Numbered from the stretch's first letter, positions 43,033-51,912 are shown. The stretch is 56,543 nt of DNA from Streptomyces sp. SAJ15 (GCF_007595705.1 NZ_NISY01000023.1:1-56543); one strand, 5' to 3'. The notes: generated by a model from the letters alone, not told the origin. Translations and numbers: made by a program.

Positions 43033-43059
43033 ATCCCTGTTTGACCTGTACTGAGGGAT
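43033..43059. promoter_or_regulatory. inverted repeat between ureD and the aminopeptidase gene
   Basis: ATCCCT and AGGGAT flank a 15-base centre just after the ureD stop. It is either a weak terminator for the urease operon or an operator for the following secreted peptidase, which begins 80 bases downstream. Confidence 0.35.
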
Positions 43060-43138
43060 ATCGGAGGCGCGAGGATCCTCCTGCAACCACGTGATTTCGT
43101 CGCCTTGAGCGGCGCACCATGGAGGGGGAAATCTCCAC

Positions 43139-44740
43139 GTGAGACGTACTGCGATGTTCGGCACGGCCGGCACCGTCGTGACCGGCGTGCTGATAGCGGG
43201 GGCGCTGGCCGCCCCCTCGGCGAACGCGAGCGCCGGCACCGCCCAGTCCGTGCCCGGCGGTGCCGCCGAGGCCAAGGGCGTGAAGATCGCCGCTGAGCGG
43301 GCCGCCAAGGCGGGCGTCAAGTGGCAGGACTGCCCGGCCGACTGGGCCCTGGAGAAGCCGATCCAGTGTGGCTGGGTGACCGTCCCGCTGGACTACGCCA
43401 AGCCCGACGGCCGCAAGATCAAGATCGCCGTCGACCGCGCCCGTGCCACCGGTACGAAGGCGCAGCGCCAGGGCTCGCTCATCTACAACCCGGGCGGCCC
43501 CGGCGGCTCCGGCATGCGGTTCCCGAAGCGGGTCACGACCAAGAACCCGCTGTGGACCAAGACCGCCGAGGCCTACGACTTCGTCGGCTTCGACCCGCGC
43601 GGTGTCGGCCACTCCACGCCGATCTCCTGCGTCGACCCGCAGGACTTCGTCAAGGCGCCAAAGCTCGACCCGGTGCCGGACAGCGAGGCCGACAAGAGCG
43701 TCCAGCGCAAGCTGGCCCGCCAGTACGCGGACGGCTGCAAGAAGCGCAGCGGCTGGATGCTGCCGCACATGACCACGCCGAACACCGCCCGCGACATCGA
43801 CGTCATCCGCGCCGCGCTCGGTGACAAGAAGCTCAACTACCTCGGCGTCTCCTACGGCACCTACATCGGCGGCGTCTACGCGACGCTGTTCCCGACCCAT
43901 GTGCGCCGGCTGATCGTCGACAGCGTGGTCAACCCCTCCAAGGAGAAGATCTGGTACCAGGCCAACCTGGACCAGGACGTCGCCTTCGAGATGCGCTGGA
44001 ACGACTGGAAGAAGTGGCTCGCCAAGAACGACGCCGCCTACCACATCGGCGACACCCCGGCCAAGGTCCAGAAGCAGTGGGAGAAGCTGCGCGCGACCGC
44101 CAAGAAGAAGCCCATCGGCGGCGTGGTCGGCCCGGCCGAGCTGCTCGGCTTCTTCCAGAGCGCGCCCTACTACGACTCGGCCTGGACCACCGTCGCCGAG
44201 GCGTGGAGCGCCTACCTCGCCGGTGACGAGAAGCCGCTGATCGAGGCCGCCGCCCCCGACATGACCGACCTCGCGGGCAACATCGCCTCGGAGAACAGCA
44301 ACGCCGTGTACACCGCGGTCGAGTGCGCCGACGCCAAGTGGCCCACCAGCTGGAAGAAGTGGGACCGGGACAACACCGAGCTCCACAAGAAGTACCCGTT
44401 CCTGACCTGGTCGAACGCCTGGATGAACCTGCCGTGCGCCACCTGGGGTGCCAAGCAGCACACCCCGCTGGAGGTCAAGGCCGGCAAGAACATCAAGCCG
44501 ATCCTGATCGTCCAGGCCACGCGTGACGCCGCCACCCCGTACGAGGGCGCCGTCGAGCTGCACAAGCGGATCAAGGGCTCGCGCCTGATCACCGAGAAGA
44601 ACGCCGGCTCGCACGGTGTGACCGGTCTGGTCAACCCCTGCATCAACGACCGTGTCGACGCCTACCTGCTCAAGGGCAAGGTGGACGCCAAGGACGTGAC
44701 GTGCGCCCCGCACGCCACCCCGAAGCCCGCCACCAAGTGA
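43139..44740 (+). CDS. tap: secreted tripeptidyl aminopeptidase (alpha/beta hydrolase, S33 type)
   Basis: A 533-residue exported serine peptidase that removes N-terminal tripeptides. The signal peptide is residues 1-30 (VRRTAMFGTAGTVVTGVLIAG and onwards). The catalytic Ser238 is in LGVSYGTYIGG, the oxyanion-type motif is YNPGGPGGSG, the Asp is in VQATRDAATPYEG and the His in NAGSHGVTG. The GTG start has GGAGGGGG. It follows urease directly and ends in a very strong terminator. Confidence 0.93.
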   Translation: MRRTAMFGTAGTVVTGVLIAGALAAPSANASAGTAQSVPGGAAEAKGVKIAAERAAKAGVKWQDCPADWALEKPIQCGWVTVPLDYAKPDGRKIKIAVDRARATGTKAQRQGSLIYNPGGPGGSGMRFPKRVTTKNPLWTKTAEAYDFVGFDPRGVGHSTPISCVDPQDFVKAPKLDPVPDSEADKSVQRKLARQYADGCKKRSGWMLPHMTTPNTARDIDVIRAALGDKKLNYLGVSYGTYIGGVYATLFPTHVRRLIVDSVVNPSKEKIWYQANLDQDVAFEMRWNDWKKWLAKNDAAYHIGDTPAKVQKQWEKLRATAKKKPIGGVVGPAELLGFFQSAPYYDSAWTTVAEAWSAYLAGDEKPLIEAAAPDMTDLAGNIASENSNAVYTAVECADAKWPTSWKKWDRDNTELHKKYPFLTWSNAWMNLPCATWGAKQHTPLEVKAGKNIKPILIVQATRDAATPYEGAVELHKRIKGSRLITEKNAGSHGVTGLVNPCINDRVDAYLLKGKVDAKDVTCAPHATPKPATK

Positions 44741-44766
44741 CGCGGTGAGCTGACGCCCACCCAGAC

Positions 44767-44809
44767 GGCGGCGCCCCGTTCCCCACACGGAGGGGAACGG
44801 GGCGCCGCC
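44767..44809. terminator. strong bidirectional terminator
   Basis: A perfect 18-bp stem (arms 44767-44784 and 44792-44809, beginning GGCGGCGCCCCG) with a 7-base loop lies between the convergent tap and PARG genes. Confidence 0.88.
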
Positions 44810-44886
44810 CCTTGTCGTCCGGACATCGGTCCCGTCGGCACCGGCGTCTCGGCGTCACCGGCGCCCCGTCGGCACGCGACGCGCCG

Positions 44887-45708
44887 TCAGGAGAACGCCG
44901 TGGCGAACGCCGCCCGGGTCGGGGAGTCCGCCCGACGGTCCAACACCCCGAACACCACCCGCTCGAAGTGGCCGGCGAACCGGCCGGAGCCGGTCAGGTG
45001 GACCCGGAACGCGGCGGCCACCTGTGCCGGGTCGTTCCCGAAGACCCCGCACCCCCAGGCGCCCAGCACCAGTCGCGGATATCCGTGCGCGGCCGCCACC
45101 TCCAGCACCCGCTCGGCGCGCGCCGCCAGCGCGGCCGGAACCCGCCGTACCGCCGCCGGGTCACGCCGTGCGATCACCCCCGCGTTCGGCGCCGGGGAGG
45201 TCAGGAAGCCCACCGCGTACGGCTCGTCCAGCAGCGCGCCCCGGTCGTCGCGGAAGACCGGGACGGCGGGGGAGTGGATGACCCGGTCGCTGTAGAAGGG
45301 GCTGGGGTCCGCGCGGTGCGCGGCGTAGAACTCCGGCGCCCGCCGCACACACGTGTACAGCGCCGAGGCCCGGCACAGCGCCTCCTCCTGAGCCTGCGCC
45401 CCGTTGAGGAAGCCGCCGCCCGGGTTGCGCGCGGAGGCGAAGTTGAGCACCGCCACCGGGCTCCCCGCGTCCTCCGTCACCAGCCGGCGCGCCGCCTCCA
45501 GGCTGCTCTCCGCCGTCACCTCGAACTCGGTGGTCCACTTCGCGCGCGGCGCGCACTCCACCGGTTCCGGCCCGTACAACCGGGTCCCGTCGGCCGCGCG
45601 GGCGATCTGTTCCACCAGCCGCACCTCGCGTCCGCCCCGTGCCCGATAGCCACCCGCCGCGACGATGCGCTCGGTCTCCTGGGCGATGCCGCGCAGTCGC
45701 GCGCTCAT
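44887..45708 (-). CDS. bacterial-type poly(ADP-ribose) glycohydrolase (TIGR02452/DUF2263)
   Basis: A 273-residue macrodomain-fold hydrolase that would remove ADP-ribose chains. The PARG signature GGGx(6-8)QEE is complete: Gly97-99, seven residues, then Gln107-Glu108-Glu109 (NPGGGFLNGAQAQEEALCR). VAVLNFASARNPGG and VLGAWGCGVFGNDP are the typical macrodomain strands. The message leader immediately before the ATG forms an inverted repeat that contains the ribosome site (listed separately), suggesting control of translation or a repressor site. It is monocistronic and convergent with tap. Confidence 0.9.
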   Translation of the reverse strand: MSARLRGIAQETERIVAAGGYRARGGREVRLVEQIARAADGTRLYGPEPVECAPRAKWTTEFEVTAESSLEAARRLVTEDAGSPVAVLNFASARNPGGGFLNGAQAQEEALCRASALYTCVRRAPEFYAAHRADPSPFYSDRVIHSPAVPVFRDDRGALLDEPYAVGFLTSPAPNAGVIARRDPAAVRRVPAALAARAERVLEVAAAHGYPRLVLGAWGCGVFGNDPAQVAAAFRVHLTGSGRFAGHFERVVFGVLDRRADSPTRAAFATAFS

Positions 45709-45709
45709 G

Positions 45710-45736
45710 TCTCAACCTCCGTCATATCGGTTGAGA
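45710..45736 (-). promoter_or_regulatory. inverted repeat covering the PARG ribosome site
   Basis: On the message strand TCTCAACC and GGTTGAGA, separated by 11 bases, form a perfect 8-bp inverted repeat. Its second arm overlaps the GGAGG ribosome site and ends one base before the ATG at 45708. It may be an RNA hairpin that hides the site or a protein operator. Confidence 0.65.
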
Positions 45737-45788
45737 GGCTACGGACAGGATGATCACGGCGCGAGGGATTTACCGGCCGCGGCGCCCC

Positions 45789-46556
45789 CTAGGCGGCCTC
45801 GGAACCGGCGTGCTCCTCCGCGCCCGCGGAGCCGGCCCCGTGGTTCCGCTGCCGCACACGCGGGAAGTGCCGGGTGGCGGCGGCCTGTTCGGCCTTGACC
45901 TCGGAGGCGTAGCGGTCGACGTACTCCTGTTCGGAGAGTCGCAGGATCTCGTACATGATCTCGTCGGTGATGGCGCGCAGCACCGCGCGCTCCCGCTCCA
46001 TCCCCGCGTACCGCGAGAAGTCCAGCGGCTCCCCGAAGCGGATCGTCACCCGGCGCACCCGCGGCACCAACCGCCCCGGCGGCTGGATCTCGAAGGTGCC
46101 CACCATGGCGCAGGGCACCACCGGCGCCCCCGCCGCGAGCGCCATCGCGGCCACGCCGGTGCGCCCCTTGTACAGCCGACCGTCGTGCGAGCGGGTGCCC
46201 TCCGGATAGATGCCCAGCAGTCTGCCCTTGGCCAGCACCGCCAGACCGGAGCGCAGCGCCGCCTGGGAGGCGGTGCCGCCGCTGCGGTCGACCGGGATCT
46301 GTCCCGCGCCGCGGAAGAAGGCGGCGGTCAGCCGGCCCTTGAGGCCGCTCCCGGTGAAGTACTCGGACTTCGCCAGAAAGGTGATCCGCCGTGGCGCGAT
46401 CGCCGGCATCAGAAAGTGGTCGGAGAACGAGAGGTGGTTGCCGGCGATGATCGCCGGTCCCTCCGCCGGGAGGTGCTCCAGGCCCTCGATCCGAGGTCGG
46501 AACACGAGCCTCAGCAGGGGACCCAGGAACACGTACTTCAGCAGAAGGTAGAACAC
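45789..46556 (-). CDS. 1-acyl-sn-glycerol-3-phosphate acyltransferase (PlsC-type)
   Basis: A 255-residue membrane-associated acyltransferase of phospholipid synthesis. The catalytic HX4D is in AGNHLSFSDHFLMP, FLAKSEYFTGSGLKG follows, block III is GIYPEGTRSHDGRLYKG and block IV is VVPCAMVGT. The hydrophobic N-terminus is MFYLLLKYVFLGPLLRL. The C-terminus is a charged extension. The GTG start follows GGGAG. Confidence 0.92.
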   Translation of the reverse strand: MFYLLLKYVFLGPLLRLVFRPRIEGLEHLPAEGPAIIAGNHLSFSDHFLMPAIAPRRITFLAKSEYFTGSGLKGRLTAAFFRGAGQIPVDRSGGTASQAALRSGLAVLAKGRLLGIYPEGTRSHDGRLYKGRTGVAAMALAAGAPVVPCAMVGTFEIQPPGRLVPRVRRVTIRFGEPLDFSRYAGMERERAVLRAITDEIMYEILRLSEQEYVDRYASEVKAEQAAATRHFPRVRQRNHGAGSAGAEEHAGSEAA

Positions 46557-46705
46557 GAGTTCGCTCCCAACTAGGTACCGAATCGGCTCAGAAGCTGCGT
46601 CGCGCCAGGTCGAAGGGCCTGTCGGAGAGCGTCAGTGTAGGCGCCGGAGTCGCCGGCTGTAACCACCCCCGATCAGGCCCGTGTCGGCCCCCGCGCGCCC
46701 CGCCC

Positions 46706-47045
46706 CTGCCTGGCATCGGTGTCCCCTACGATCTCACCACGCGTGAGCACCGCCATCCGTCGGTGATCGCGTGCCGCGACGGTGCCCGTACGGTGAGCGT
46801 CCACCGCTCCGAAGACCCCGACGCCTGCGCCCGGTCGCTGCGCCTGACGGGTGGGGAGTCGGCCGCCCTGCCGGGGGAGACGCGCCTGCGCACCGAGGCC
46901 GGTGCCTCGGTCGTGGCGGTGCTGCGCCGGGCCGAGGTCATCCCTCCCGGCGCCGGACTTCCGGCTCGCCGGCGGCGACACGCTGATCGTCGTCGGCGCC
47001 CCCCGACCCCGGCCGACGGGGCCGCCGCCCACGCGGCCCGTACCG
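46706..47045 (+). pseudogene. decayed TrkA-C/cation:proton antiporter regulatory subunit
   Basis: The segments read in order as an N-terminal domain (LPGIGVPYDLTTREHRH, then VSVHRSEDPDACARSLRLTGGESAAL), then directly GETRLRTEAGASVVAVLRRAEVIP. After a frame change near 46950 it reads PDFRLAGGDTLIVVGAP. In intact antiporter regulatory subunits about 40-50 residues separate the first and second pieces, and the TrkA-C domain is continuous. So this copy has lost its start codon, has an internal deletion and has a frameshift. No antiporter gene follows. It ends at a strong hairpin. Confidence 0.72.
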
Positions 47046-47101
47046 CCGTGCCGGTGGGCGAGGCGCGGGCCGGAGCCGCCGACGTGGTGCCCCACACATA
47101 G

Positions 47102-47140
47102 CGAAGGGGCGTACGCGGTCCCACCGCGTACGCCCCTTCG
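47102..47140. terminator. strong hairpin terminator
   Basis: Arms 47102-47119 and 47123-47140 (CGAAGGGGCGTACGCGGT and its complement) form a perfect 18-bp stem with a 3-base loop. It lies between the decayed antiporter-subunit gene and the small membrane protein gene. Confidence 0.85.
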
Positions 47141-47171
47141 TGCGTCGTTCCTCTTCGGGCGCCCCGTGGTC

Positions 47172-47333
47172 TCAGGCCCGGGTCGCCAGCACGCCCACCG
47201 TCAGCAGGGCCACGACCACCCAGCCGAACCAGAGCCAGCCGTTGCTCCCGAGTGTCACGGTGTAGGCCGTCACCGCGACCAGTCCCCCCACCGTGCACCC
47301 GGCCATCGTTTTCGCGGATCCGGACATCGGCAT
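47172..47333 (-). CDS. small two-helix membrane protein (53 residues)
   Basis: A short gene easily missed: MPMSGSAKTMAGCTVGGLVA begins it, and the protein has two hydrophobic segments (about 11-27 and 34-50) joined by the turn LGSNGWLWFGW. The ATG at 47333 has GGAGG 8 bases upstream; a second ATG at 47327 is possible. Such tiny membrane proteins appear conserved in Streptomyces. The function is unknown. It stands between two terminators, 99 bases ahead of the CtaG gene stop on the same strand. Confidence 0.7.
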   Translation of the reverse strand: MPMSGSAKTMAGCTVGGLVAVTAYTVTLGSNGWLWFGWVVVALLTVGVLATRA

Positions 47334-47431
47334 CCGGCAAACCTCCTCGACGAGGCCCGGCGGCTCGCCGCCCGGACCACGGGCAGGAGCACCATGTTCC
47401 CCCCGCCGTGACCCGTCCCGCTACCGTCCGG

Positions 47432-48400
47432 TCACCGGCCGCGGGTCTGGAGCGAGGCGAGGTACGCGTTGTACGCCGCCAGCTCGCGGTCGCCGTCCCG
47501 GTCGGCGGTGCGGTCCTTGCGCTTGGCCTGGCGCTGCTCGGACCGGTACCACTGGTAGACCAGCGCGATCAGCACCGCGACGGTGGGGATCTCGCTGAAG
47601 GCCCAGGCGATGCCGCCGGCGGTGTTCTGGTCGGACAGCGCGTCGATGCCCAGCGAGGACGGCGGGTTCTTGTAGGTGCCGACCATCGGCTCCGAGGCCA
47701 TCATCAGCGCGATGCCGAAGAAGGCGTGGAAGGGCATGCCGGCGAAGAGCTCCAGCATCCGCATCACATAGCCGGGGCGGTGCGGACCCGGGTCCACGCC
47801 CATGATCGGCCAGAAGAAGACCAGGCCGACGGCGAGGAAGTGCACCATCATTCCGATGTGCCCGACCTTGGTCTCCATCAGCGTGTCGAACAGCGGGGTG
47901 AAGTAGAGCGCGTACAAGCTCGCGATGAACATCGGGATGGTGAAGGCCGGGTGGGTGATGACCCGCATGTAGCGGCTGTGCAGCACCGAGACCAGCACCT
48001 CGCGCGGGCCGCGGCGGCCGCGCCCGGCGGCCGGCAGGGCGCGCAGCGTCAGCGTCACCGGCGCACCCAGCAGGATCAGGATGGGCGACAGCATGCTGAT
48101 GACCATGTGCTGCACCATGTGCACGCTGAACATGACCATGCCGTAGTCGTTGAGCTTGGTGCACATCACCAGCGCGACACTGAGCACACCCAGGGTGTAG
48201 GAGATCGTCCGGCCGATCGGCCACTCGTCGCCGCGGCTCCGCAGCCGGTACACCGCCCAGCCGTAGAGCGCCAGCCCCACCGCACAGCTGATCAGGAAGA
48301 AGGTGTCACCGCCGAACTCCAGCCCCCGCGACAGGGTGAACGGCGGCAGGTCCATCTCCATGCCGCCGTGCCCGCCGCCGTGCCCGCCGCCGTGTTCCAT
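47432..48400 (-). CDS. cytochrome c oxidase assembly protein (caa3-type CtaG)
   Basis: A 322-residue polytopic membrane protein. The extracytoplasmic-type His/Gly-rich N-terminus (MEHGGGHGGGHGGMEMD) could bind copper. It is followed by about seven membrane helices with conserved motifs HMVQHMVISMLSPILILLGAP, THPAFTIPMFIASLYALYFTPLFDTLM, GLVFFWPIMGVDP and MPFHAFFGIALMM. It probably helps insert copper into cytochrome oxidase. It is monocistronic. Confidence 0.9.
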   Translation of the reverse strand: MEHGGGHGGGHGGMEMDLPPFTLSRGLEFGGDTFFLISCAVGLALYGWAVYRLRSRGDEWPIGRTISYTLGVLSVALVMCTKLNDYGMVMFSVHMVQHMVISMLSPILILLGAPVTLTLRALPAAGRGRRGPREVLVSVLHSRYMRVITHPAFTIPMFIASLYALYFTPLFDTLMETKVGHIGMMVHFLAVGLVFFWPIMGVDPGPHRPGYVMRMLELFAGMPFHAFFGIALMMASEPMVGTYKNPPSSLGIDALSDQNTAGGIAWAFSEIPTVAVLIALVYQWYRSEQRQAKRKDRTADRDGDRELAAYNAYLASLQTRGR

Positions 48401-48494
48401 CCGAGTCCCTGCTTCCTTCGGCCGCCGCTTTCGCCTGCATGGTCGGGCGCCGCCTGTTCTGCTGATTTGCGGCGATTACGCCCGCACCAGAGTA

Positions 48495-48532
48495 GAACCG
48501 CCCCCGGCCGGAGCTTCGGCCGGGGGCGGTTC
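48495..48532. terminator. hairpin between ctaG and pfkA
   Basis: GAACCGCCCCCGGCCG (48495-48510), a 6-base loop and the complementary arm to 48532 form a 16-bp stem. It lies downstream of pfkA on the minus strand and upstream of the CtaG gene. Confidence 0.8.
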
Positions 48533-48677
48533 AGTGGAGTCACGGCACGTCACGACGGATCACATCGGGTGACGGCGGTTCGCGGTGGAACACGAGGCGT
48601 CCGACGGGCGTGAGGCGCGACGGGGCCGTCGGCGGCGCCGTCCGCGGGCGGGGACCGGATCGGCCCGCCCGGGAGGG

Positions 48678-49703
48678 TCAGAGCACGCACTCCGCCTCGG
48701 TGTACCGCTCGGCGGGCACCGTCTTGAGCGACTCGACGGCCTCGGCCAGCGGCACCAGCGTGATGTCGGTACCGCGCAGCGCGGTCATCATCCCGAACTC
48801 GCCGCGGTGCGCGGCCTCCACCGCGTGCCAGCCGAACCGGGTGGCCAGCACCCGGTCGTACGCGGTGGGCGTGCCGCCGCGCTGCACATGGCCCAGGATC
48901 ACCGGCCGCGCCTCCTTGCCCAGGCGGCGCTCCAGCTCCACCGAGAGCTGGCGGGCGATTCCGGCGAACCGCTCATGGCCGTAGACGTCGGTGCCGCCGG
49001 TGTCGAACTCCATGCTGCCCTCGCGCGGCTTGGCGCCCTCGGCGGCCACCACGATCGCGAACTTCTTGCCCGCCTCGAAGCGCGCCCCGACCACCCGGGT
49101 CAGCTCGTCGATGTCGAACGGCCGCTCCGGCACCACGATCGCGTGCGCGCCGGCCGCCATGCCCGAGTGCAGCGCGATCCAGCCGGTGTGCCGGCCCATG
49201 ACCTCCACGATCAGCACCCGCTGGTGCGACTCGGCGGTGGTCTTGAGGCGGTCCAGGGCCTCGGTGGCCACGCCGACGGCCGTGTCGAAGCCGAAGGTCA
49301 CATCGGTGACGGCGATGTCGTTGTCGATGGTCTTGGGCACGCCCACGATGGGCAGCCCCGCGTCCGACAGCAGCCGGGCCGCCTTCAGGGTGCCCTCGCC
49401 GCCGATCGGGATGACGGCGTCCAGACCCAGGTCCCGGACGTGGCCCCTGGCCCGCTCCACGCCGTCCCGCAGATGGGCGGGCTGCACCCGGGAGGAGCCC
49501 AGGATGGTGCCGCCGCGGGCCAGAATGCCGCCGACGGCGTCCAGATCGAGCTTGCGGTAGTCGCACTCCAGCAGGCCGCGCCAGCCATCGTGGAAGCCGA
49601 TGACCTCGTCCCCGTGGTCGACGACCGCGCGGTGCACGACCGACCTGATGACGGCGTTGAGACCGGGGCAGTCACCGCCGGATGTAAGGACACCAATACG
49701 CAT
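48678..49703 (-). CDS. pfkA: ATP-dependent 6-phosphofructokinase
   Basis: A glycolytic enzyme phosphorylating fructose 6-phosphate, 341 residues. Motifs are GVLTSGGDCPGLNAVIR, IPIGGEGTLKAARLL (Gly after Glu, as in ATP-dependent rather than PPi-dependent enzymes), the catalytic PKTIDNDIAVTDVTFGFDTA, VEVMGRHTGWIAL and HVQRGGTPTAYDR. The start is ATG 49703 (MRIGVLTSGGD). It is monocistronic with its own terminator. Confidence 0.96.
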   Translation of the reverse strand: MRIGVLTSGGDCPGLNAVIRSVVHRAVVDHGDEVIGFHDGWRGLLECDYRKLDLDAVGGILARGGTILGSSRVQPAHLRDGVERARGHVRDLGLDAVIPIGGEGTLKAARLLSDAGLPIVGVPKTIDNDIAVTDVTFGFDTAVGVATEALDRLKTTAESHQRVLIVEVMGRHTGWIALHSGMAAGAHAIVVPERPFDIDELTRVVGARFEAGKKFAIVVAAEGAKPREGSMEFDTGGTDVYGHERFAGIARQLSVELERRLGKEARPVILGHVQRGGTPTAYDRVLATRFGWHAVEAAHRGEFGMMTALRGTDITLVPLAEAVESLKTVPAERYTEAECVL

Positions 49704-49840
49704 GTGACCGAGATACCTCTGCAAATCGAACCGGACGGACTCCGGTCAACCGGACGGATTCCGGACCCCGTCGTCCGGTCGGATCCCCGTTACCCTAAGG
49801 CACACGCATGGCCCCCTTGCGGACCGTGACCAGAATCTGG

Positions 49841-49879
49841 ACGGGGCCCGCACCGAAGTTCCCTCGGTGCGGGCCCCGT
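49841..49879. terminator. terminator after gatD
   Basis: ACGGGGCCCGCACCGA and its exact complement (49864-49879) form a 16-bp stem with a 7-base loop, five bases beyond the gatD stop. Confidence 0.85.
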
Positions 49880-49883
49880 GCCG

Positions 49884-50615
49884 TCAGGCCGACGCCTGGC
49901 TGGCCGCCGCGATGCGCTCCGCGCGGAGCGCGTCGTACCACTGGTCGTTGACCGGCGGCAGCGCGTTGACGTCCAGCGCCAGCTTCAGCAGCAGGTCCGC
50001 GATCAGCGGGTTGCGGGCCAGCACCGGGCCGTGCATGTAGGTGCCGAAGACGGTGTCGTTGTACGCGCCTTCGAAGCCGTCGCCGGTGCCGTTGCCGTTG
50101 CCGTACCGCACCCGCGCGAACGGGCGGGCGGTCGGGCCGAGGTGGGTGACGCCCTGGTGGTTCTCGAAGCCGGTCAGCGGCGGCAGACCGAGCCGCTCGT
50201 CGATGTCGGCCAGCACGTCGCCGACGCAGCGCGCGCCCTCGCCGCGGGTGCTCACCACGTCCAGCAGGCCCAGGCCCGGCTCCCGCTGCCCGAGGTCGTT
50301 GATGAACTCGTGGCCCAGGATCTGGTAGCCGGCGCACACCGAGAAGACGATGGCACCGTTGGCCACCGCGCGGTTCAGCCCGCCGTCGCGGCGCAGCCGC
50401 TCGGCGGCCAGCCGCTGCGGCCGGTCCTCGCCCCCGCCGACCAGGTAGATGTCCCCGGAGGTGGGGATCGCCTGGTCCGAGCGGACGTCCACGCGGGAGA
50501 CGTCCAGCCCTCGCTGGCGCGCCCGACGCTCCACGACCAGCACATTGCCCTGGTCTCCGTACGTGCTCAGCAGGTCCGGGTAGACCCACACCAGGCGCAG
50601 ACTGTTCTGGCTCAT
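49884..50615 (-). CDS. gatD: lipid II isoglutaminyl synthase, glutaminase subunit
   Basis: A 243-residue class I glutamine amidotransferase (CobB/CobQ-like) that supplies ammonia to MurT for amidating the second stem-peptide residue of lipid II. The nucleophile Cys is in VFSVCAGYQILG, GGGEDRPQRL is near the N-terminus and the His is in GTYMHGPVLARNP. The ATG at 50615 gives MSQNSLRLVWVYPD. It follows murT by 58 bases in the same operon. Confidence 0.93.
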   Translation of the reverse strand: MSQNSLRLVWVYPDLLSTYGDQGNVLVVERRARQRGLDVSRVDVRSDQAIPTSGDIYLVGGGEDRPQRLAAERLRRDGGLNRAVANGAIVFSVCAGYQILGHEFINDLGQREPGLGLLDVVSTRGEGARCVGDVLADIDERLGLPPLTGFENHQGVTHLGPTARPFARVRYGNGNGTGDGFEGAYNDTVFGTYMHGPVLARNPLIADLLLKLALDVNALPPVNDQWYDALRAERIAAASQASA

Positions 50616-50673
50616 GTTCCGATTCCTTCTCCGTACTCGGTTCGGATCCACTCGATACGGGTCTATGTACGGG

Positions 50674-51912
50674 TCAGTTGCCGACACGACGACGCAGGTC
50701 CTGGAAGGCGGTGTAGTTGGCGATGACCTCGATCCGGCCGGCCGGCGCCATGCCGACGGCCTCGTCCACGCTCTCGCAGACGCGGAAGTCGAGACCCGCG
50801 ACCTCCAGCCGGACCGCGAGGTCCAGCTTGCGGTCGCCGATGACCATGATCGGGTGCCCGGCGAGCCGGGTGTAGTCCACGTCCCAGAGCCAGGACGTGT
50901 CGGTGCCGTCGGCGCCGCGCGCGTTCACCGACAGCAGAACCGGCGTGGGCGGACCGTCGATCAGGGAGAAGGTCTCCAGCCAGCCGGCGGGGTTCTTCGC
51001 CAGCAGCAGCCGCAGCTGGCGGCCCTGGAACTCCACCACGTCGTACCGGCCGGCCACCGCCTGCACCTGGTACATCCGCTCCAGCGCCACCTGCGGCGGC
51101 ACGCCGAAGACCGCGGCGACCGCCGCCGAGGTGGCGGCGTTGGCCTTGTTGGCACGGCCCGGGAGCTGGAGGTGGATCGGCCACGCCGAGCCCTGCGGGT
51201 CCAGCACATAGTCGCCGTTGAGCACCCAGGTCGGCTGGGGGCGGCGGAAACCGCACTCCGCGCAGCCCCAGTCGTTGCCCGGGCGCTGCAGCACACCGCC
51301 GCAGGACGGGCAGGACCAGGCGTCGTCCTTCCACTCCTGGCCGGCCGCGACCCACACCACGTTCGTGGACGAGGAGGCGGCCCACACGATCAGCGGGTCA
51401 TCCGCGTTCGCCACCACCACGGCCTTGGTGCCGGAGAGGCCCTCCCGCCACTTCTCGGCGAGCATCCGCGTCTCGGCGGCCCGGTCGAGCTGGTCACGGG
51501 AGAGGTTGAGCAGCGCGATCGCCTTGGGCTCCACATCGCGCGCCACTCCGGCGAGATACTTCTCGTCCACCTCGATCACGCCGTACCGGGCCTCGGAGCC
51601 CCCGGCCAGGGCCGAGGTGATGCCGGCGGGCATGTTGGCGCCCAGCGCGTTGGAGACCACCGGTCCCGCGGCGCGCAGCGCCTCGGCGATCAGCCGGGTG
51701 GTCGTGGTCTTTCCGTTGGTCGCGGAGACCAGGACCACGTCCAGGTGCTGAGCCAGCCGCCCCAGCAGATCGGGGTCGAGCCGTAGGGACACCTTGCCCC
51801 CGATCACCGATCCGCTGCCGCGGCCCGCGGCGCGCGATACCGCCGCCGCAGCCTTGCCCGCCGTCACGGCCAGCTTGGCCCGCGGCGACAGCGGACCCGA
51901 GTTGCCTGCCAT
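50674..51912 (-). CDS. murT: lipid II isoglutaminyl synthase, Mur ligase subunit
   Basis: The 412-residue Mur-ligase-like partner of GatD. The P-loop is SATNGKTTTTRL (about 63-74), VIEVDEKYLAG is the Mg/Lys region, and NLSRDQLDR follows. The typical MurT zinc ribbon CPSCGG...CAECG sits between the ATP and C-terminal domains. RANKANAATSAAVAA contacts nucleotide. The pair amidates D-Glu in peptidoglycan precursors, affecting cross-linking. It is divergent from the deformylase gene. Confidence 0.94.
   Translation of the reverse strand: MAGNSGPLSPRAKLAVTAGKAAAAVSRAAGRGSGSVIGGKVSLRLDPDLLGRLAQHLDVVLVSATNGKTTTTRLIAEALRAAGPVVSNALGANMPAGITSALAGGSEARYGVIEVDEKYLAGVARDVEPKAIALLNLSRDQLDRAAETRMLAEKWREGLSGTKAVVVANADDPLIVWAASSSTNVVWVAAGQEWKDDAWSCPSCGGVLQRPGNDWGCAECGFRRPQPTWVLNGDYVLDPQGSAWPIHLQLPGRANKANAATSAAVAAVFGVPPQVALERMYQVQAVAGRYDVVEFQGRQLRLLLAKNPAGWLETFSLIDGPPTPVLLSVNARGADGTDTSWLWDVDYTRLAGHPIMVIGDRKLDLAVRLEVAGLDFRVCESVDEAVGMAPAGRIEVIANYTAFQDLRRRVGN

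Noticed and set aside
43041..43069. TTGACC at 43041 as a promoter for tap
   Set aside because: At the proper spacing no -10-like hexamer is found.
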